Shown: positions 23,781-31,901, counted from the stretch's first letter. The stretch is 32,024 nt of DNA from Candidatus Cryosericum septentrionale (GCF_003570995.1 NZ_QXIY01000029.1:1-32024); one strand, 5' to 3'. Notes: generated from the sequence alone by a model not told the origin. Made by a program: numbers and translations.

Positions 23781-25477
23781 CTTGTTTCTCCTTCAATAAA
23801 TTGCCCAAGTTTACGGAATTTTTCGTAGAGCTTGTTGTAGATCGCCACACGGGCAGGATCAGGTTTGTGGATCCGTTCGGTACCAGCGGAAAGGGCTTTT
23901 TGCGCAGTAAAGATATCGGGATAGAGCCCGGCTGCGGTTGCCGCGAAAACAGCGGCACCGATTGCACAAGACTGGTCCCCGGCTGTTACATGGATATCAC
24001 GGTTTATAACGTCAGAAAGAATCTGCATACCAAGTTTGCTCTTTCGGGCCACACCGCCAATTGCCATGACCTTCTGTATATTAATCCCGCCATCCTCGAA
24101 GCATTCAATAATCGAGCGGGCACCGAAGGCAGTTGCCTCGAGCAGGGCCCGCATAATTGCCGGAGCATCGGTTCCGAGATTGATTCCGGTAATAGCGGCG
24201 GTCAGGTTCTGGTTCGCGAAGGGAGTCCGGCGGCCGTTCACCCAGTCAAGCGCAAGCACGGAAGATTCTGTCGGCTCGATATGCGAAGCAGCTTCTTCCA
24301 GAGTACGGAGAATCGCCTTTTCAATTTTCTCGAGATCGAGATCCTTCGCATCTGGATCAGATGCAACCAGATTTTGTATCGGCCACATCAGCAGATTGCG
24401 GAACCAGGCAAAGTAGTCACCGTACGCGGACTGTCCGGCTTCATAACCGATCCAGTCGGGTACAACAGAGCCGTCTACCTGTCCGCAGATTCCGGCGATC
24501 AGGTGTTCTTTTTGCCCGGCGGCCGGTTTCGGTCCGATGATGACGTCGCAACTCGAGGTTCCGATACTCTTTACCAGCGTCCCCGGAGCAGCGCCACCGC
24601 CGACTGCTCCGATATGCGCATCGTATACACCGACACAGACAATAACGGATTCGGGAAGCCCGAGTTTCTGTGCCCATTCGGGGGTGAGCGTTCCGGCAGA
24701 TACATCTGTTGTCCAAGTATCGGTTCCGAGCGAATCGCGGATATCGGAGAGTTTCGGATCAAGTTTGTCGAAAAATTCGCGCGGCGGATATCCGCCCCAT
24801 TCTGCATGCCACATAATTTTGTGACCGGCGGCACAGCGGCTCCGCTTTATTACATCGGGATTTGTTGTCCCTGTCATGACCGCAGTTATCCAGTCGCAGT
24901 GTTCTATTCCGGTGTAAGCAGCCTTTGTTACCTTCGGGTTCTTGCGGACTGTGTGAAGCAGTTTTGCCCAGAACCATTCCGATGAATATACCCCGCCCAT
25001 ATACTTGGTAAAATCAGTTCCACCCCAGGAACGCGAAACTCTGTTGATTTCGTCAGCTTCCTGGACTGACGTGTGGTCCTTCCAGAGTATGAACATGGCA
25101 TCGGGATCTTCCGCAAAGGCAGGCAAGAGAGAGAGGGGCGTACCGAAACGGTCCGCAAGCACGGGCGTTGACCCTGTGGTGTCGACAGAGATAGCGCGTA
25201 TTCTACCGCTGATTGAACCTTTGTCGGTACGGGATCGGGCAGTATCTGCTTCACGGATTGCACCGGTTACCGCTTCGACGAGACTCTCGGTATAATCGAG
25301 CGGATGCTGGCGGAACTGGTTTTCTTTCGGATCGCAGTAGAGACCCTTTTTCCAGCGTGGATAATGCGCTACATGCGAACCGGCGACTCTTCCGTCGGCT
25401 GCATCAAGTATTACCACTCGTACCGAATCGGTTCCGAAATCGGCACCAATAACAAAATGCTCGTTGGGAGTAATCAT
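23777..25477 (-). CDS. araB: L-ribulokinase
   Basis: 566 residues, the same length as E. coli AraB. It phosphorylates L-ribulose with ATP. The FGGY-kinase phosphate-1 motif is GADFGTDSVRVVILD. SVDTTGSTPVL is the second ATP element, and GGVARKS near the C-terminus is the adenosine motif. CVGVYDAHIGAVGG contains the catalytic Asp. FILWKDHTSVQEADEIN and YMGGVYSSEWFWAK are typical of ribulokinase rather than xylulokinase. The ATG overlaps the lacI stop (ATGA), after GGAGAACC. It lies between the regulator and araA in one overlapping operon. Confidence 0.94.
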   Translation of the reverse strand: MITPNEHFVIGADFGTDSVRVVILDAADGRVAGSHVAHYPRWKKGLYCDPKENQFRQHPLDYTESLVEAVTGAIREADTARSRTDKGSISGRIRAISVDTTGSTPVLADRFGTPLSLLPAFAEDPDAMFILWKDHTSVQEADEINRVSRSWGGTDFTKYMGGVYSSEWFWAKLLHTVRKNPKVTKAAYTGIEHCDWITAVMTGTTNPDVIKRSRCAAGHKIMWHAEWGGYPPREFFDKLDPKLSDIRDSLGTDTWTTDVSAGTLTPEWAQKLGLPESVIVCVGVYDAHIGAVGGGAAPGTLVKSIGTSSCDVIIGPKPAAGQKEHLIAGICGQVDGSVVPDWIGYEAGQSAYGDYFAWFRNLLMWPIQNLVASDPDAKDLDLEKIEKAILRTLEEAASHIEPTESSVLALDWVNGRRTPFANQNLTAAITGINLGTDAPAIMRALLEATAFGARSIIECFEDGGINIQKVMAIGGVARKSKLGMQILSDVINRDIHVTAGDQSCAIGAAVFAATAAGLYPDIFTAQKALSAGTERIHKPDPARVAIYNKLYEKFRKLGQFIEGETR

Positions 25478-26490
25478 AATAGGTTCTCCTTGAAATAGAT
25501 GTCAAATGGCATATCGATTTGCGGTGTCGGTTCTTCTTCAAGCACGATCTTTCTATATAACTGATACAAAGCATGATGACCCTGTTCTTCCGGTCGTTGG
25601 GAAATCAAGCAATCAATTTTCCCATTTTCTAAATGCTGCACATTTTCTGTAACAAGATCGTATCCGATGATCGAGATATCTTTTTTTCGGCCCCTTGCAT
25701 CAATAAAGTCGGCAATCTTGTGACCGATAGAAGAAACGGCGAAGATTCCCTTCAGATCGGGATTTCGGCGCAGTGTATCCTCCAGAATCTGGTAGGTTTC
25801 GTCCATGTGAAGCTCGGAACAGACAATATCAAGAACCTTCACATCCGGTCGGGAAGAAAACCATGCATTAAACCCGCGGGCACGTTCATTCAGGTTGAAT
25901 GCTTCGGTATATGGACGGACAGTCGCATATGGACCATTTGAGCGCGAGACCAGATCCATCATTTTTCCGGCGAGATATCCTCCACGGAAAGGATCCTGCG
26001 CAACAGTTGAAACAGGACGTGCACCAGGGAGTGGCGAGTCAAGTAATGTGTATAATGGCTGGCCTTCCTGCCCCATAAGCAGCACAAGGGTTTCTTCCTG
26101 CATGACCGGCGCAATAATGTATGCACAGCAGCCGGAAGCGGTCATCCTTTCGAATGCACTGACCAGCGAGGCACGATCCGGGCGGACAAAGTTGAACAGC
26201 TCGATTTTGAACGAAAAAGCGGAAAGCTCTTCTGCAGCCTTGAGAATACCATCATAGATCAAGTTCCAGTACCCGCTTTCTTTTTCCAGTCCGGGAATCA
26301 GCACACCAATCCGGAAAACCCTGTTGCGTTTCAAATGCCGGGCCAGCGGATTCGGTCGATAACCTTCTGCATCTATAATATCCTGTATGCGCTGCCTCGT
26401 TTCGGGGGCTACTCGGCCGCGCATATGTAAGACACGATCTACAGTCCCGATCGAAACACCGGCACGCTTGGCTATCTCTATTACAGTCAT
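25474..26490 (-). CDS. LacI-family regulator, probable repressor of the ara operon
   Basis: 338 residues. The N-terminal helix-turn-helix (VIEIAKRAGVSIGTVDRVLH) and hinge helix region (GYRPNPLARHLKRNR) are LacI-type. The periplasmic-binding-like ligand domain begins at FRIGVLIPGLEKES, and YLAGKMMDLVSR and ISIIGYDLV are core strands. The hinge lacks the classic central LAxxL and reads PLARHL. It is the first gene of lacI-araB-araA-araD, so it probably controls its own promoter in response to arabinose or a relative. The ATG is eight bases after GAGG, and a candidate operator overlaps the start of transcription. Confidence 0.9.
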   Translation of the reverse strand: MTVIEIAKRAGVSIGTVDRVLHMRGRVAPETRQRIQDIIDAEGYRPNPLARHLKRNRVFRIGVLIPGLEKESGYWNLIYDGILKAAEELSAFSFKIELFNFVRPDRASLVSAFERMTASGCCAYIIAPVMQEETLVLLMGQEGQPLYTLLDSPLPGARPVSTVAQDPFRGGYLAGKMMDLVSRSNGPYATVRPYTEAFNLNERARGFNAWFSSRPDVKVLDIVCSELHMDETYQILEDTLRRNPDLKGIFAVSSIGHKIADFIDARGRKKDISIIGYDLVTENVQHLENGKIDCLISQRPEEQGHHALYQLYRKIVLEEEPTPQIDMPFDIYFKENLL

Positions 26491-26513
26491 TCAGTTTGCC
26501 TCAATTAGTATGC

Positions 26514-26525
26514 GTGTACCTACAC
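26514..26525 (-). promoter_or_regulatory. Candidate operator of the ara operon
   Basis: GTGTA and TACAC flank a two-base centre in GTGTACCTACAC, right at the predicted transcription start. LacI-family repressors often bind short palindromes at this place. It is too short to be certain. Confidence 0.4.
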
Positions 26526-26529
26526 TCAA

Positions 26530-26558
26530 ATGCTAACAGAAGAACTATTAGAAGTCAA
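26530..26558 (-). promoter_or_regulatory. Promoter of lacI-araBAD
   Basis: On the minus strand TTGACT (26553-26558), a 17-base spacer and TAGCAT (26530-26535) make a good sigma70 promoter. It would start transcription near 26523 and give a leader of about 33 bases. Confidence 0.65.
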
Positions 26559-26649
26559 TGGGCGCATCGACTCATTCAAAACGGAGGTGAAGGATGACAG
26601 AATACTGCTGATCCTTTGGATGAGAACAGAGCAGTGGGAATGGAGCTCA

Positions 26650-27141
26650 CGATGCCCCCGAGGATGTTAGTCCAATCCCCCCGAGGATGTTGTCCCCCGA
26701 GCACTTTCTCTCAATGCGAGGGGTGCTGCCGTATCCGAGGGGCGTACTCGGAGGGGCGGTTCCAGGAACGGGGGAAGCTCACGATGGTCAAGGCACAGGC
26801 ATATCTGAAGGCAGGGAAGACAAGGAAGTCGGAGGTGTTGGACGATTTCTGTGAGGAGACGGGATACTGCAGGAGACATGCCGCTCTTTGTGGAAAACCT
26901 CACAGCCCATGGACATCTCCATCTGGAGGACGAGACACGGCGGCTTCTCCTGCAGATGAGTCCTGCCACGACCCTCCGGCTCCTGGCAGGGGAGAGGCGG
27001 ACGTATCGTCTGCACGGGCTCTGCCATACTCAGAGCACCCCTCTGGGTGGCAGGATTCCCATTCAGACATGCATGGACCCCTCCGCTGGACATCCCCAGC
27101 GTCCCCCCATGGACCTGGTGGGTCGCTGCGGCGGTCCATGA
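26650..27141 (+). mobile_element. Degraded insertion sequence with transposase remnant (ISNCY/IS481-like)
   Basis: From the ATG at 26784 one frame gives KTRKSEVLDDFCEETGYCRR, like the N-terminal helix-turn-helix of ISNCY-type integrase transposases. From about 26885 another frame gives LLLQMSPATTLRLLAGERR and then GGRIPIQTC...MDLVGRCGG. This matches the segment just before the catalytic DDE domain (usually MSxATIDRLLxxER...IPIRTF...VEIDLVxHDGG). About 70 residues between the pieces and the whole catalytic domain are missing, so it is dead. Upstream, CCCCCGAGGATGTT is repeated at 26655-26668 and 26678-26691, with a third partial copy at 26694-26701; this may be the old IS end. Confidence 0.6.
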
Positions 27142-27230
27142 CGGTGAACCTGTCCTGCTGGTCATCGTCCGCTTTTGGCTGGAGACTCTCCTGTCATCAC
27201 CCGAGCTGCGGTCGCTGGACCCGTAACGGA

Positions 27231-27261
27231 ACTGCCCGGACGGGAGTCCCGTCCGGGCAGT
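27231..27261. terminator. Perfect 15-base inverted repeat, probable terminator
   Basis: ACTGCCCGGACGGGA and its exact complement flank one base. It lies 24 bases after the stop of the sugar-binding-protein remnant on the minus strand. Only a weak T-rich stretch follows, but the stem is very stable. Confidence 0.65.
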
Positions 27262-27284
27262 GCAGAGTACGCGAGTATCAGGTT

Positions 27285-27470
27285 CTAGTAGATCGAATCC
27301 GGAACGTAGTACTTGGCTGCGTTGTCCTTTGTGACCAGGTCGGCCGACAGGATGACCTTGGCCGGGAACGGACATGTTGCGGACGCCGTAGACGCCGAGA
27401 GTAACAGCCGTGGCTGCCATGGAGACTGGATAGGTGACGTCACATGGAACGAACTCGGAGCCGTCCCCGC
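27285..27470 (-). pseudogene. C-terminal remnant of a second sugar ABC binding protein, frameshifted
   Basis: One minus frame reads FVPCDVTYPVSMAATAVTLG and VYGVRN. After a shift near 27380, the next frame completes it as FPAKVILSADLVTKDNAAKY and YVPDSIY with a stop at 27285. This is the last ~60 residues of an RbsB-type periplasmic sugar-binding protein, different from the intact one at 20051. The upstream codons in the same frame (GDAQCWLADLCLETRGDG) are only loosely similar and then lose the family. It is a relic of another importer and is joined upstream to a glycerate-kinase piece. Confidence 0.6.
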
Positions 27471-27764
27471 GGGTCTCGAGGCAGAGGTCGGCGAGCCAGC
27501 ACTGGGCATCTCCGCCACTGAAGGGACCGAACTCGACGTACTTACCGACCGCCTGACGAAGCTCGTCGAGACAGTTGCCGGGACGGTCGCAGCCAGGCAG
27601 ATGGTGACGCACCCACAAGCAGCAGAGCTCACGATCGCCGACCGCGCGCTGCGCGATTTCATGAACTCAGCCGCGACGGCTCCGGCAGATGTCCTCGCGT
27701 ATCTTCTCGGCGAAGCCCGTGAAGCGATGCAACGGCTTGTGGGTGAGCACATCGCCCCCGACGA

Positions 27765-28149
27765 GATCCTCCGCAATACCTCCAATCACCTTGGCAACCT
27801 CACCCGCTTCGCCCTGAACTGATGATCCAAGGTAAGGGGTATTATGATCTTTGCTTTTGAAGAATAATTCCATTTCGGTACAGGCTTCGTAATTGGTTGC
27901 AACAAGTATATTGTAAAAATTACACGACAATGTTTCTCCTTTTTTCAATGTCTCCATTACTTCTCCTCTGAGCCCTTTTCTATGACACTTGACATAGAAC
28001 TTGGGGACCGAGTCAAGGAGTTTATATTCCTCAAGCACTGAATAAGCATCGTCAAATGTCGGTGAATCAAAATATGTAGGTCCTGAAGCAATCGCCTCAA
28101 GAGGGTCGCCAATTACATCGGATACTATGAGAGAAACAACAGTACCATC
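27765..28149 (-). pseudogene. Internal fragment of glycerate 2-kinase (MOFRL/GckA family)
   Basis: The frame DGTVVSLIVSDVIGDPLEAI-ASGPT, then LVATNYEAC and GSSVQGEAGEVAKVIGGIAE, follows the middle of the glycerate kinase/hydroxypyruvate-reductase-like family in order (VVGDPLDVIASGPT...SSxxGEAREVAK). Both ends are missing: no start codon, and the C-terminal MOFRL domain is replaced by unrelated sequence after about 27765. Intact enzymes, about 430 residues long, phosphorylate glycerate to 2-phosphoglycerate. The upstream joint is base-tight with the carboxyltransferase fragment. Confidence 0.65.
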
Positions 28150-28280
28150 TCTATGGAATGATAGCCTGCTCGATCGATTGTATCGAGTATAGGTAGCATT
28201 TCATCAGTACTCATTCGCGTAGCTATAAGCGACTGCTGGGCATCCCTGAGTACTGTTTCTGTAATTGCCACTTTATGCAT
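28125..28280 (-). pseudogene. N-terminal 45 codons of an oxaloacetate decarboxylase/pyruvate carboxylase-type carboxyltransferase
   Basis: MHKVAITETVLRDAQQSLIA-TRMSTDEMLPILDTIDRAGY-HSIEM is the unmistakable start of the HMGL-like carboxyltransferase (OadA/PycB): TETxLRDAxQSLxATRM with the metal-binding Asp13. In intact genes WGGATFD follows SIEM; here the frame passes into the glycerate kinase piece (in another frame) at 28146-28149 and stops six codons later. A real start is kept, with a G-rich ribosome site, 30 bases after the racemase stop. This suggests it was the next gene of the peptidase-symporter-racemase operon before deletion. Confidence 0.75.
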
Positions 28281-28309
28281 ACAAAATCACCCCCCATTTC
28301 AATAAGACA

Positions 28310-29011
28310 TCACCTTCCTGTAGCAAAATTAGCTATTTCCTTTGCAAGACAAGATGTTGCGTCAATGACAGGAAGAGAAGGTTCAAAATACTTCAACAAA
28401 ATTGGAAGCTCTGTACACCCAAGTATCACTAATTCGCTCCCAAGGAATTTCATATGCTCAATGATCTCTTCAAAAGCTTGGACATTTTCTTCCATTTTTC
28501 CGGCCTTGATAGAATAGACGATTTTCATCACTTCATGTTGTTTTTCTTCTATAGGGGTGATGATTCTGTACCGTTCAACCTCAAATATGTTGTGATATAC
28601 CCTTCCAATTATTGTCCCATCGGTTGCAAGAAGTCCAATATTCTTAGAGTTCTCGAAACTTCTCTTTATTGTGTTTAAAGTGCTTTCAATAATACTTATG
28701 AATGGTAAAGGAGTGGCCTTTCTTATATCTTCAACAAAATAATGGGCAGTGTTGCATGGCATACACAACACATCAACATTTGCTTTCTCAAGGGTTTTTA
28801 CTGATTTCAATATGTAAGGAAGAGGATTCTCGCCCTTTCCAAGAAGAAAGGCCGTTCTATCTGGTATCTGTGGGAAATCATCAATGATAATATGGATATG
28901 ATCCTGATCTCTTTTTGCAGGAGTAGCCTTTAATATCTTGTAAAAGAGGTCCAGCGTTGCCGCTGGACCCATTCCTCCAATAATGCCTAGAGTCTTTGCT
29001 TTCACTTCCAT
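28310..29011 (-). CDS. Aspartate/glutamate racemase family protein
   Basis: 233 residues. A cofactor-independent racemase with two catalytic cysteines: Cys86 in MPCNTAH and Cys199 in LGCTELP. LGIIGGMGPAATLDLFYKIL at the N-terminus is the aspartate racemase (YgeA/RacD-like) signature. It should interconvert L- and D-aspartate or related amino acids in the cytoplasm. The ATG overlaps the symporter end by ten bases, so it is made with the transporter; no clear ribosome site is seen. The gene is AT-rich compared with the pyr and asd genes, as is the symporter. Confidence 0.88.
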   Translation of the reverse strand: MEVKAKTLGIIGGMGPAATLDLFYKILKATPAKRDQDHIHIIIDDFPQIPDRTAFLLGKGENPLPYILKSVKTLEKANVDVLCMPCNTAHYFVEDIRKATPLPFISIIESTLNTIKRSFENSKNIGLLATDGTIIGRVYHNIFEVERYRIITPIEEKQHEVMKIVYSIKAGKMEENVQAFEEIIEHMKFLGSELVILGCTELPILLKYFEPSLPVIDATSCLAKEIANFATGR

Positions 29012-30291
29012 TTGTCTAAGTTTAGTTCCCCTTCGGTTTTTGCAACTATTGCAGTCCCCACAAGATCCCCCGTTATATTGATCGATGTTCTACCCATATC
29101 AAGAATTGCATCGATTCCAAGGACCATTGCATAGGCTGCCGCAACTGCCGAGCCTGCCTCAACTTTCAGCCCAACTGAATTTAGAACCAACAGAAGCATT
29201 ATGGCCCCTGCACCTGGTACACCTGCAGTTCCAATTGATGCAAGTGTTGCAGTTAAGATTACTATCATTTGTTGAGCAAAAGTAAGTTTCATACCAATTG
29301 CAAATGCCACAAATAGGCAACAAACCCCCTGATAAATTGCAGTGCCATCCATATTGATAGTTGCGCCGAGTGGGAGCGTGAAAGAATAGATTCCCTTGGG
29401 AATCCCCATATTCTCATCGGCACATTTCATCGTAGTAGGAAGAGTAGCATTGCTACTTCTTGTTACAAATGCGGTAACCATTGCTTCTTTAGCCATCCGT
29501 AGGAACTTAAACAAGCTTAGTTTATAAATGGCTAAGGCTCCTCCATAGGTCACAATCACTTGTGCTACAAGCGCAAGATAAACAGTAAGAGTTACAAGAC
29601 CCAATGGACCTGCAACTTTTGCTCCCTGGGTTCCAAACACTACTGCAAGGAGAGCAAAAACGCCTATAGGGGCATATTGTAGAATCCATCTCACAATTAA
29701 GAGCATTACCTCGACAACGCCCTCAGACAAAACTAAGATACTTTCAGCCGCATGCTTTAATCGTTCCTCCTTGCTTTCTTTGAGGAATGAAAGTCCTATT
29801 CCAAATAGAATTGCAAAGAAGATAATCGGAAGGACAGCACCTGCGGAAAGTGCAGCAAAAGGGTTCGTTGGAACAAGATTCAACAGAGTGTCAATTATTG
29901 AAGGTGCTACAAGTTCCGTAACTTTATCTGCACCTCCAGCAAGTGCTAGTCCCAAGCCTGGATGTAGAATGTTTCCAAAGAAGAGACCGATTGCAACTGC
30001 AACTGCTGTTGTAAGAAAGTAATACACTATTATCTTAACACCAACTCTTCCAAGTCTAGCCGGGCTTATACTAGCTGATCCAGTTATAAGTGAGAAGAAA
30101 ACCACAGGGACAACGATCATCTGTAGTAAACGAATAAGAAGATCACCAAAAGGCTTGATTACAGCAATTTTTGGACCTACAATCAGTCCTACAATGGCCC
30201 CAAGGATAAGACCAAAGAGAATTCTCAGAAGCAGATTGGATTTAAAGTACCAATCCATAAAACCTCTCTTCTTTTTCTCTACCTCTTCCAT
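29002..30291 (-). CDS. Sodium:aspartate/glutamate symporter (DAACS family, GltPh-like)
   Basis: 429 residues, multi-helix membrane protein. HP1 tip TRSSNATLP (277-285), NMDGTA (313-318) and the TM8 stretch LDMGRTSINITGD (397-409) match GltPh. Arg401 and Asp398 correspond to the residues that bind the side chain and amino group of aspartate, and Asn405 and Asp409 to sodium ligands, so an acidic amino acid substrate is likely. The ATG at 30291 is seven bases after GGGGGG; a TTG 15 bases upstream is less likely. The leader and first three codons are duplicated from, or to, the peptidase gene upstream. It overlaps the racemase. Confidence 0.92.
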   Translation of the reverse strand: MEEVEKKKRGFMDWYFKSNLLLRILFGLILGAIVGLIVGPKIAVIKPFGDLLIRLLQMIVVPVVFFSLITGSASISPARLGRVGVKIIVYYFLTTAVAVAIGLFFGNILHPGLGLALAGGADKVTELVAPSIIDTLLNLVPTNPFAALSAGAVLPIIFFAILFGIGLSFLKESKEERLKHAAESILVLSEGVVEVMLLIVRWILQYAPIGVFALLAVVFGTQGAKVAGPLGLVTLTVYLALVAQVIVTYGGALAIYKLSLFKFLRMAKEAMVTAFVTRSSNATLPTTMKCADENMGIPKGIYSFTLPLGATINMDGTAIYQGVCCLFVAFAIGMKLTFAQQMIVILTATLASIGTAGVPGAGAIMLLLVLNSVGLKVEAGSAVAAAYAMVLGIDAILDMGRTSINITGDLVGTAIVAKTEGELNLDKWK

Positions 30292-30420
30292 TCTATTACC
30301 CCCCAAAGTTAGAATTTTGTGAAGCCAACTTTTCGGGTCTTTCTTCTCTTCCTGCCTCCTTTAGATTACCTCCTTTAGATCAGTTTAACTACTACTAGAC
30401 CGCATAATTTCTCCGGAGCT
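30283..30420 (-). repeat. Duplicated leader, copy 1 (before the symporter)
   Basis: It matches 31893-32024 with three mismatches and one extra 14-base unit. It spans the first three codons, the GGGGGG ribosome site, a stem (AAAGTTA 30305-30311 with CAACTTT 30326-30332) and two AAAGGAGG octamers on the minus strand (30355-30362 and 30369-30376). The octamers lie 63 and 77 bases before the ATG with no start codon near them. Confidence 0.85.
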
Positions 30421-30464
30421 GCAGAACTCAAGATCGTATCCGAAATCTCTCAATGTACATTCTA

Positions 30465-30530
30465 GAGCTCCGCATGATCGTGCTCAAAGATGGCGTAAGC
30501 AGCAGTTTCAATTACGGGCTGGTCGGCAAT
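30465..30530 (-). pseudogene. Out-of-gene C-terminal extension of the C69 peptidase, behind an in-frame TGA
   Basis: Straight after the peptidase TGA, the same frame continues IADQPVIETAAYAIFEHDHA-EL to a TAG at 30462. This resembles the helical tail of C69 dipeptidases (EExLxxDQPxxEAAAxxLxxxDP). Either the TGA is a premature stop followed by decay, or it is sometimes read through. Confidence 0.45.
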
Positions 30531-31901
30531 TCAGCGCTTCTCAAGGGCATCCCTAGAGTGCACGATCGTCTGGATAACATCAGCATACGAATCGTTTGCC
30601 AGATCCTGAACGTCCTGGAACGCCCACCAGGCACGGCTAGGACGATACAGCAGGTCTCCTACAGGCACATTGAAGTGGGTAGCCATCCCGTTCGCAGGGG
30701 TTAGCCAACCGTAGCCAGTAGGTACTTTGGTGATTCCCAGATACCAGGGCACATACGGGCTTGTGCAGGGGTTCAGTGTGGCGCGCCAGACGCACGTGAA
30801 TTCGGGCTGCTCACGGAACTGGATGATAAGGCTCTCCATGGTTGTCCCAGAGCAGATTGTGCGCACGCCCGTTTGGTGCGGGTTGATGGCGTATCCATTG
30901 CTCAGATCATCGGAAGTTCCCTCATAGTGAGACCGTAGAATTCCCTTGATGGTATCCAGATCAACCAACTTCAGTGGTTTTACAGAGAAAGCCTGGACGT
31001 CCGTAGGCGCTTTCCCGAGGAGGACCGTTAAGGCATTCTTTTGACGGACGATGTTGCCTGCCTGATTTGCTGTTGGGCTCTGATAGGCCACCGCGAAATC
31101 AAAGTCGCTGTAGGAACCCGCTACAGCAGGCGTATACCAGCCACGGCTTATGGCGTAAGTGATGATGTCTGGAGAAGCTATAAAGTTTGCTGTGTCTTTC
31201 AGGTCCACCTGATGAATAGTGTACCAGTTTGGAATAAACATGGCTTGGTCGTCTGGAATTCGTTCCGCCACGTAGTGCTTGCCTTTAACAACCTGCAGAA
31301 TCCAGCCTTCATTTTTATCCACAATTGAGTACGCACGTCCCGAAGCGATGTACCCGTACTGATCGAGAAGGGCAGCAGCTAACTCAACGCCCTCCCTGGC
31401 TGTTTTGGCCCGCTGGGCGATTAGGACTCTTAGCCCGTAGCCGATCCCGCCGTCTGTTAATCCGGGTTTATCCTCACGCGAGGGGGAGCAGCTATTACTG
31501 ACAATTGCGACGCCCCATTGGTTGATAAAGAAATCACTAAAAGATGCACTCCAGCTGGCTCTGGTCTCGGACCACAAATAAGCCCAAGTCTGTTCAACTT
31601 GAGGAATCTTAGCGGCTGTCGCCTCGAAGGTTAAGAGCTCACCAAGCTTGTGAGTCGCTGCGGGAACCTTGTACTGCACCATCACGTTGTCCCCGTTGTC
31701 CTCATTGTGACCAAGGAGGACTTCCCCGGTCGCCGAAGCCTTTTTGCCTACGATAATAGTGCTACAGTCCTCGAGGACGGGATCTTCTTCCGCAGACACT
31801 TTGTCGACAGCGAATGCGGAACCGACCAAGCTGACCGCCAAAAATAGGGCCAGTACCACACATATAATCTTGCCCATCTTGCTCTTCAACTTCTCTTCCA
31901 T
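30531..31901 (-). CDS. Exported C69-family dipeptidase
   Basis: 456 residues. A signal peptide (residues ~10-31, KIICVVLALFLAVSLVGSAF) is followed by a short propeptide and Cys46 in EDCSTIIVGKKASATGEVLL. This cysteine becomes the N-terminal nucleophile of the peptidase U34/C69 (Ntn-hydrolase) family; GHNEDNG is the partner motif. SRGWY, SFSDFFINQWGVAIVSNSCS and TYAISRGWY-like blocks support the family. It should cleave dipeptides outside the cytoplasmic membrane, feeding the symporter and racemase next door. The ATG at 31901 follows GGGGGGC. The protein appears shortened: family-like codons continue past its TGA. Confidence 0.85.
   Translation of the reverse strand: MEEKLKSKMGKIICVVLALFLAVSLVGSAFAVDKVSAEEDPVLEDCSTIIVGKKASATGEVLLGHNEDNGDNVMVQYKVPAATHKLGELLTFEATAAKIPQVEQTWAYLWSETRASWSASFSDFFINQWGVAIVSNSCSPSREDKPGLTDGGIGYGLRVLIAQRAKTAREGVELAAALLDQYGYIASGRAYSIVDKNEGWILQVVKGKHYVAERIPDDQAMFIPNWYTIHQVDLKDTANFIASPDIITYAISRGWYTPAVAGSYSDFDFAVAYQSPTANQAGNIVRQKNALTVLLGKAPTDVQAFSVKPLKLVDLDTIKGILRSHYEGTSDDLSNGYAINPHQTGVRTICSGTTMESLIIQFREQPEFTCVWRATLNPCTSPYVPWYLGITKVPTGYGWLTPANGMATHFNVPVGDLLYRPSRAWWAFQDVQDLANDSYADVIQTIVHSRDALEKR

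Noticed and set aside
26655-26701. Start of a CRISPR or tandem repeat array
   Set aside because: Only two full copies and one partial copy of a 14-base unit, next to a transposase remnant; more likely an IS end.
27313-27822. Plus-strand frame of 169 residues with high third-position GC and protein-like C-terminal half
   Set aside because: Its end is antisense to the clearly recognisable glycerate kinase piece (SSVQGEAGEVAKV) and its start is antisense to the sugar-binding-protein end; treated as a shadow.
30291-30330. Possible leader peptide (TTG-GCT-TCA... ending just before the ATG) in the duplicated leader
   Set aside because: No ribosome site at the right distance from the TTG; 10-11 codons only; the stem alone explains the conservation.
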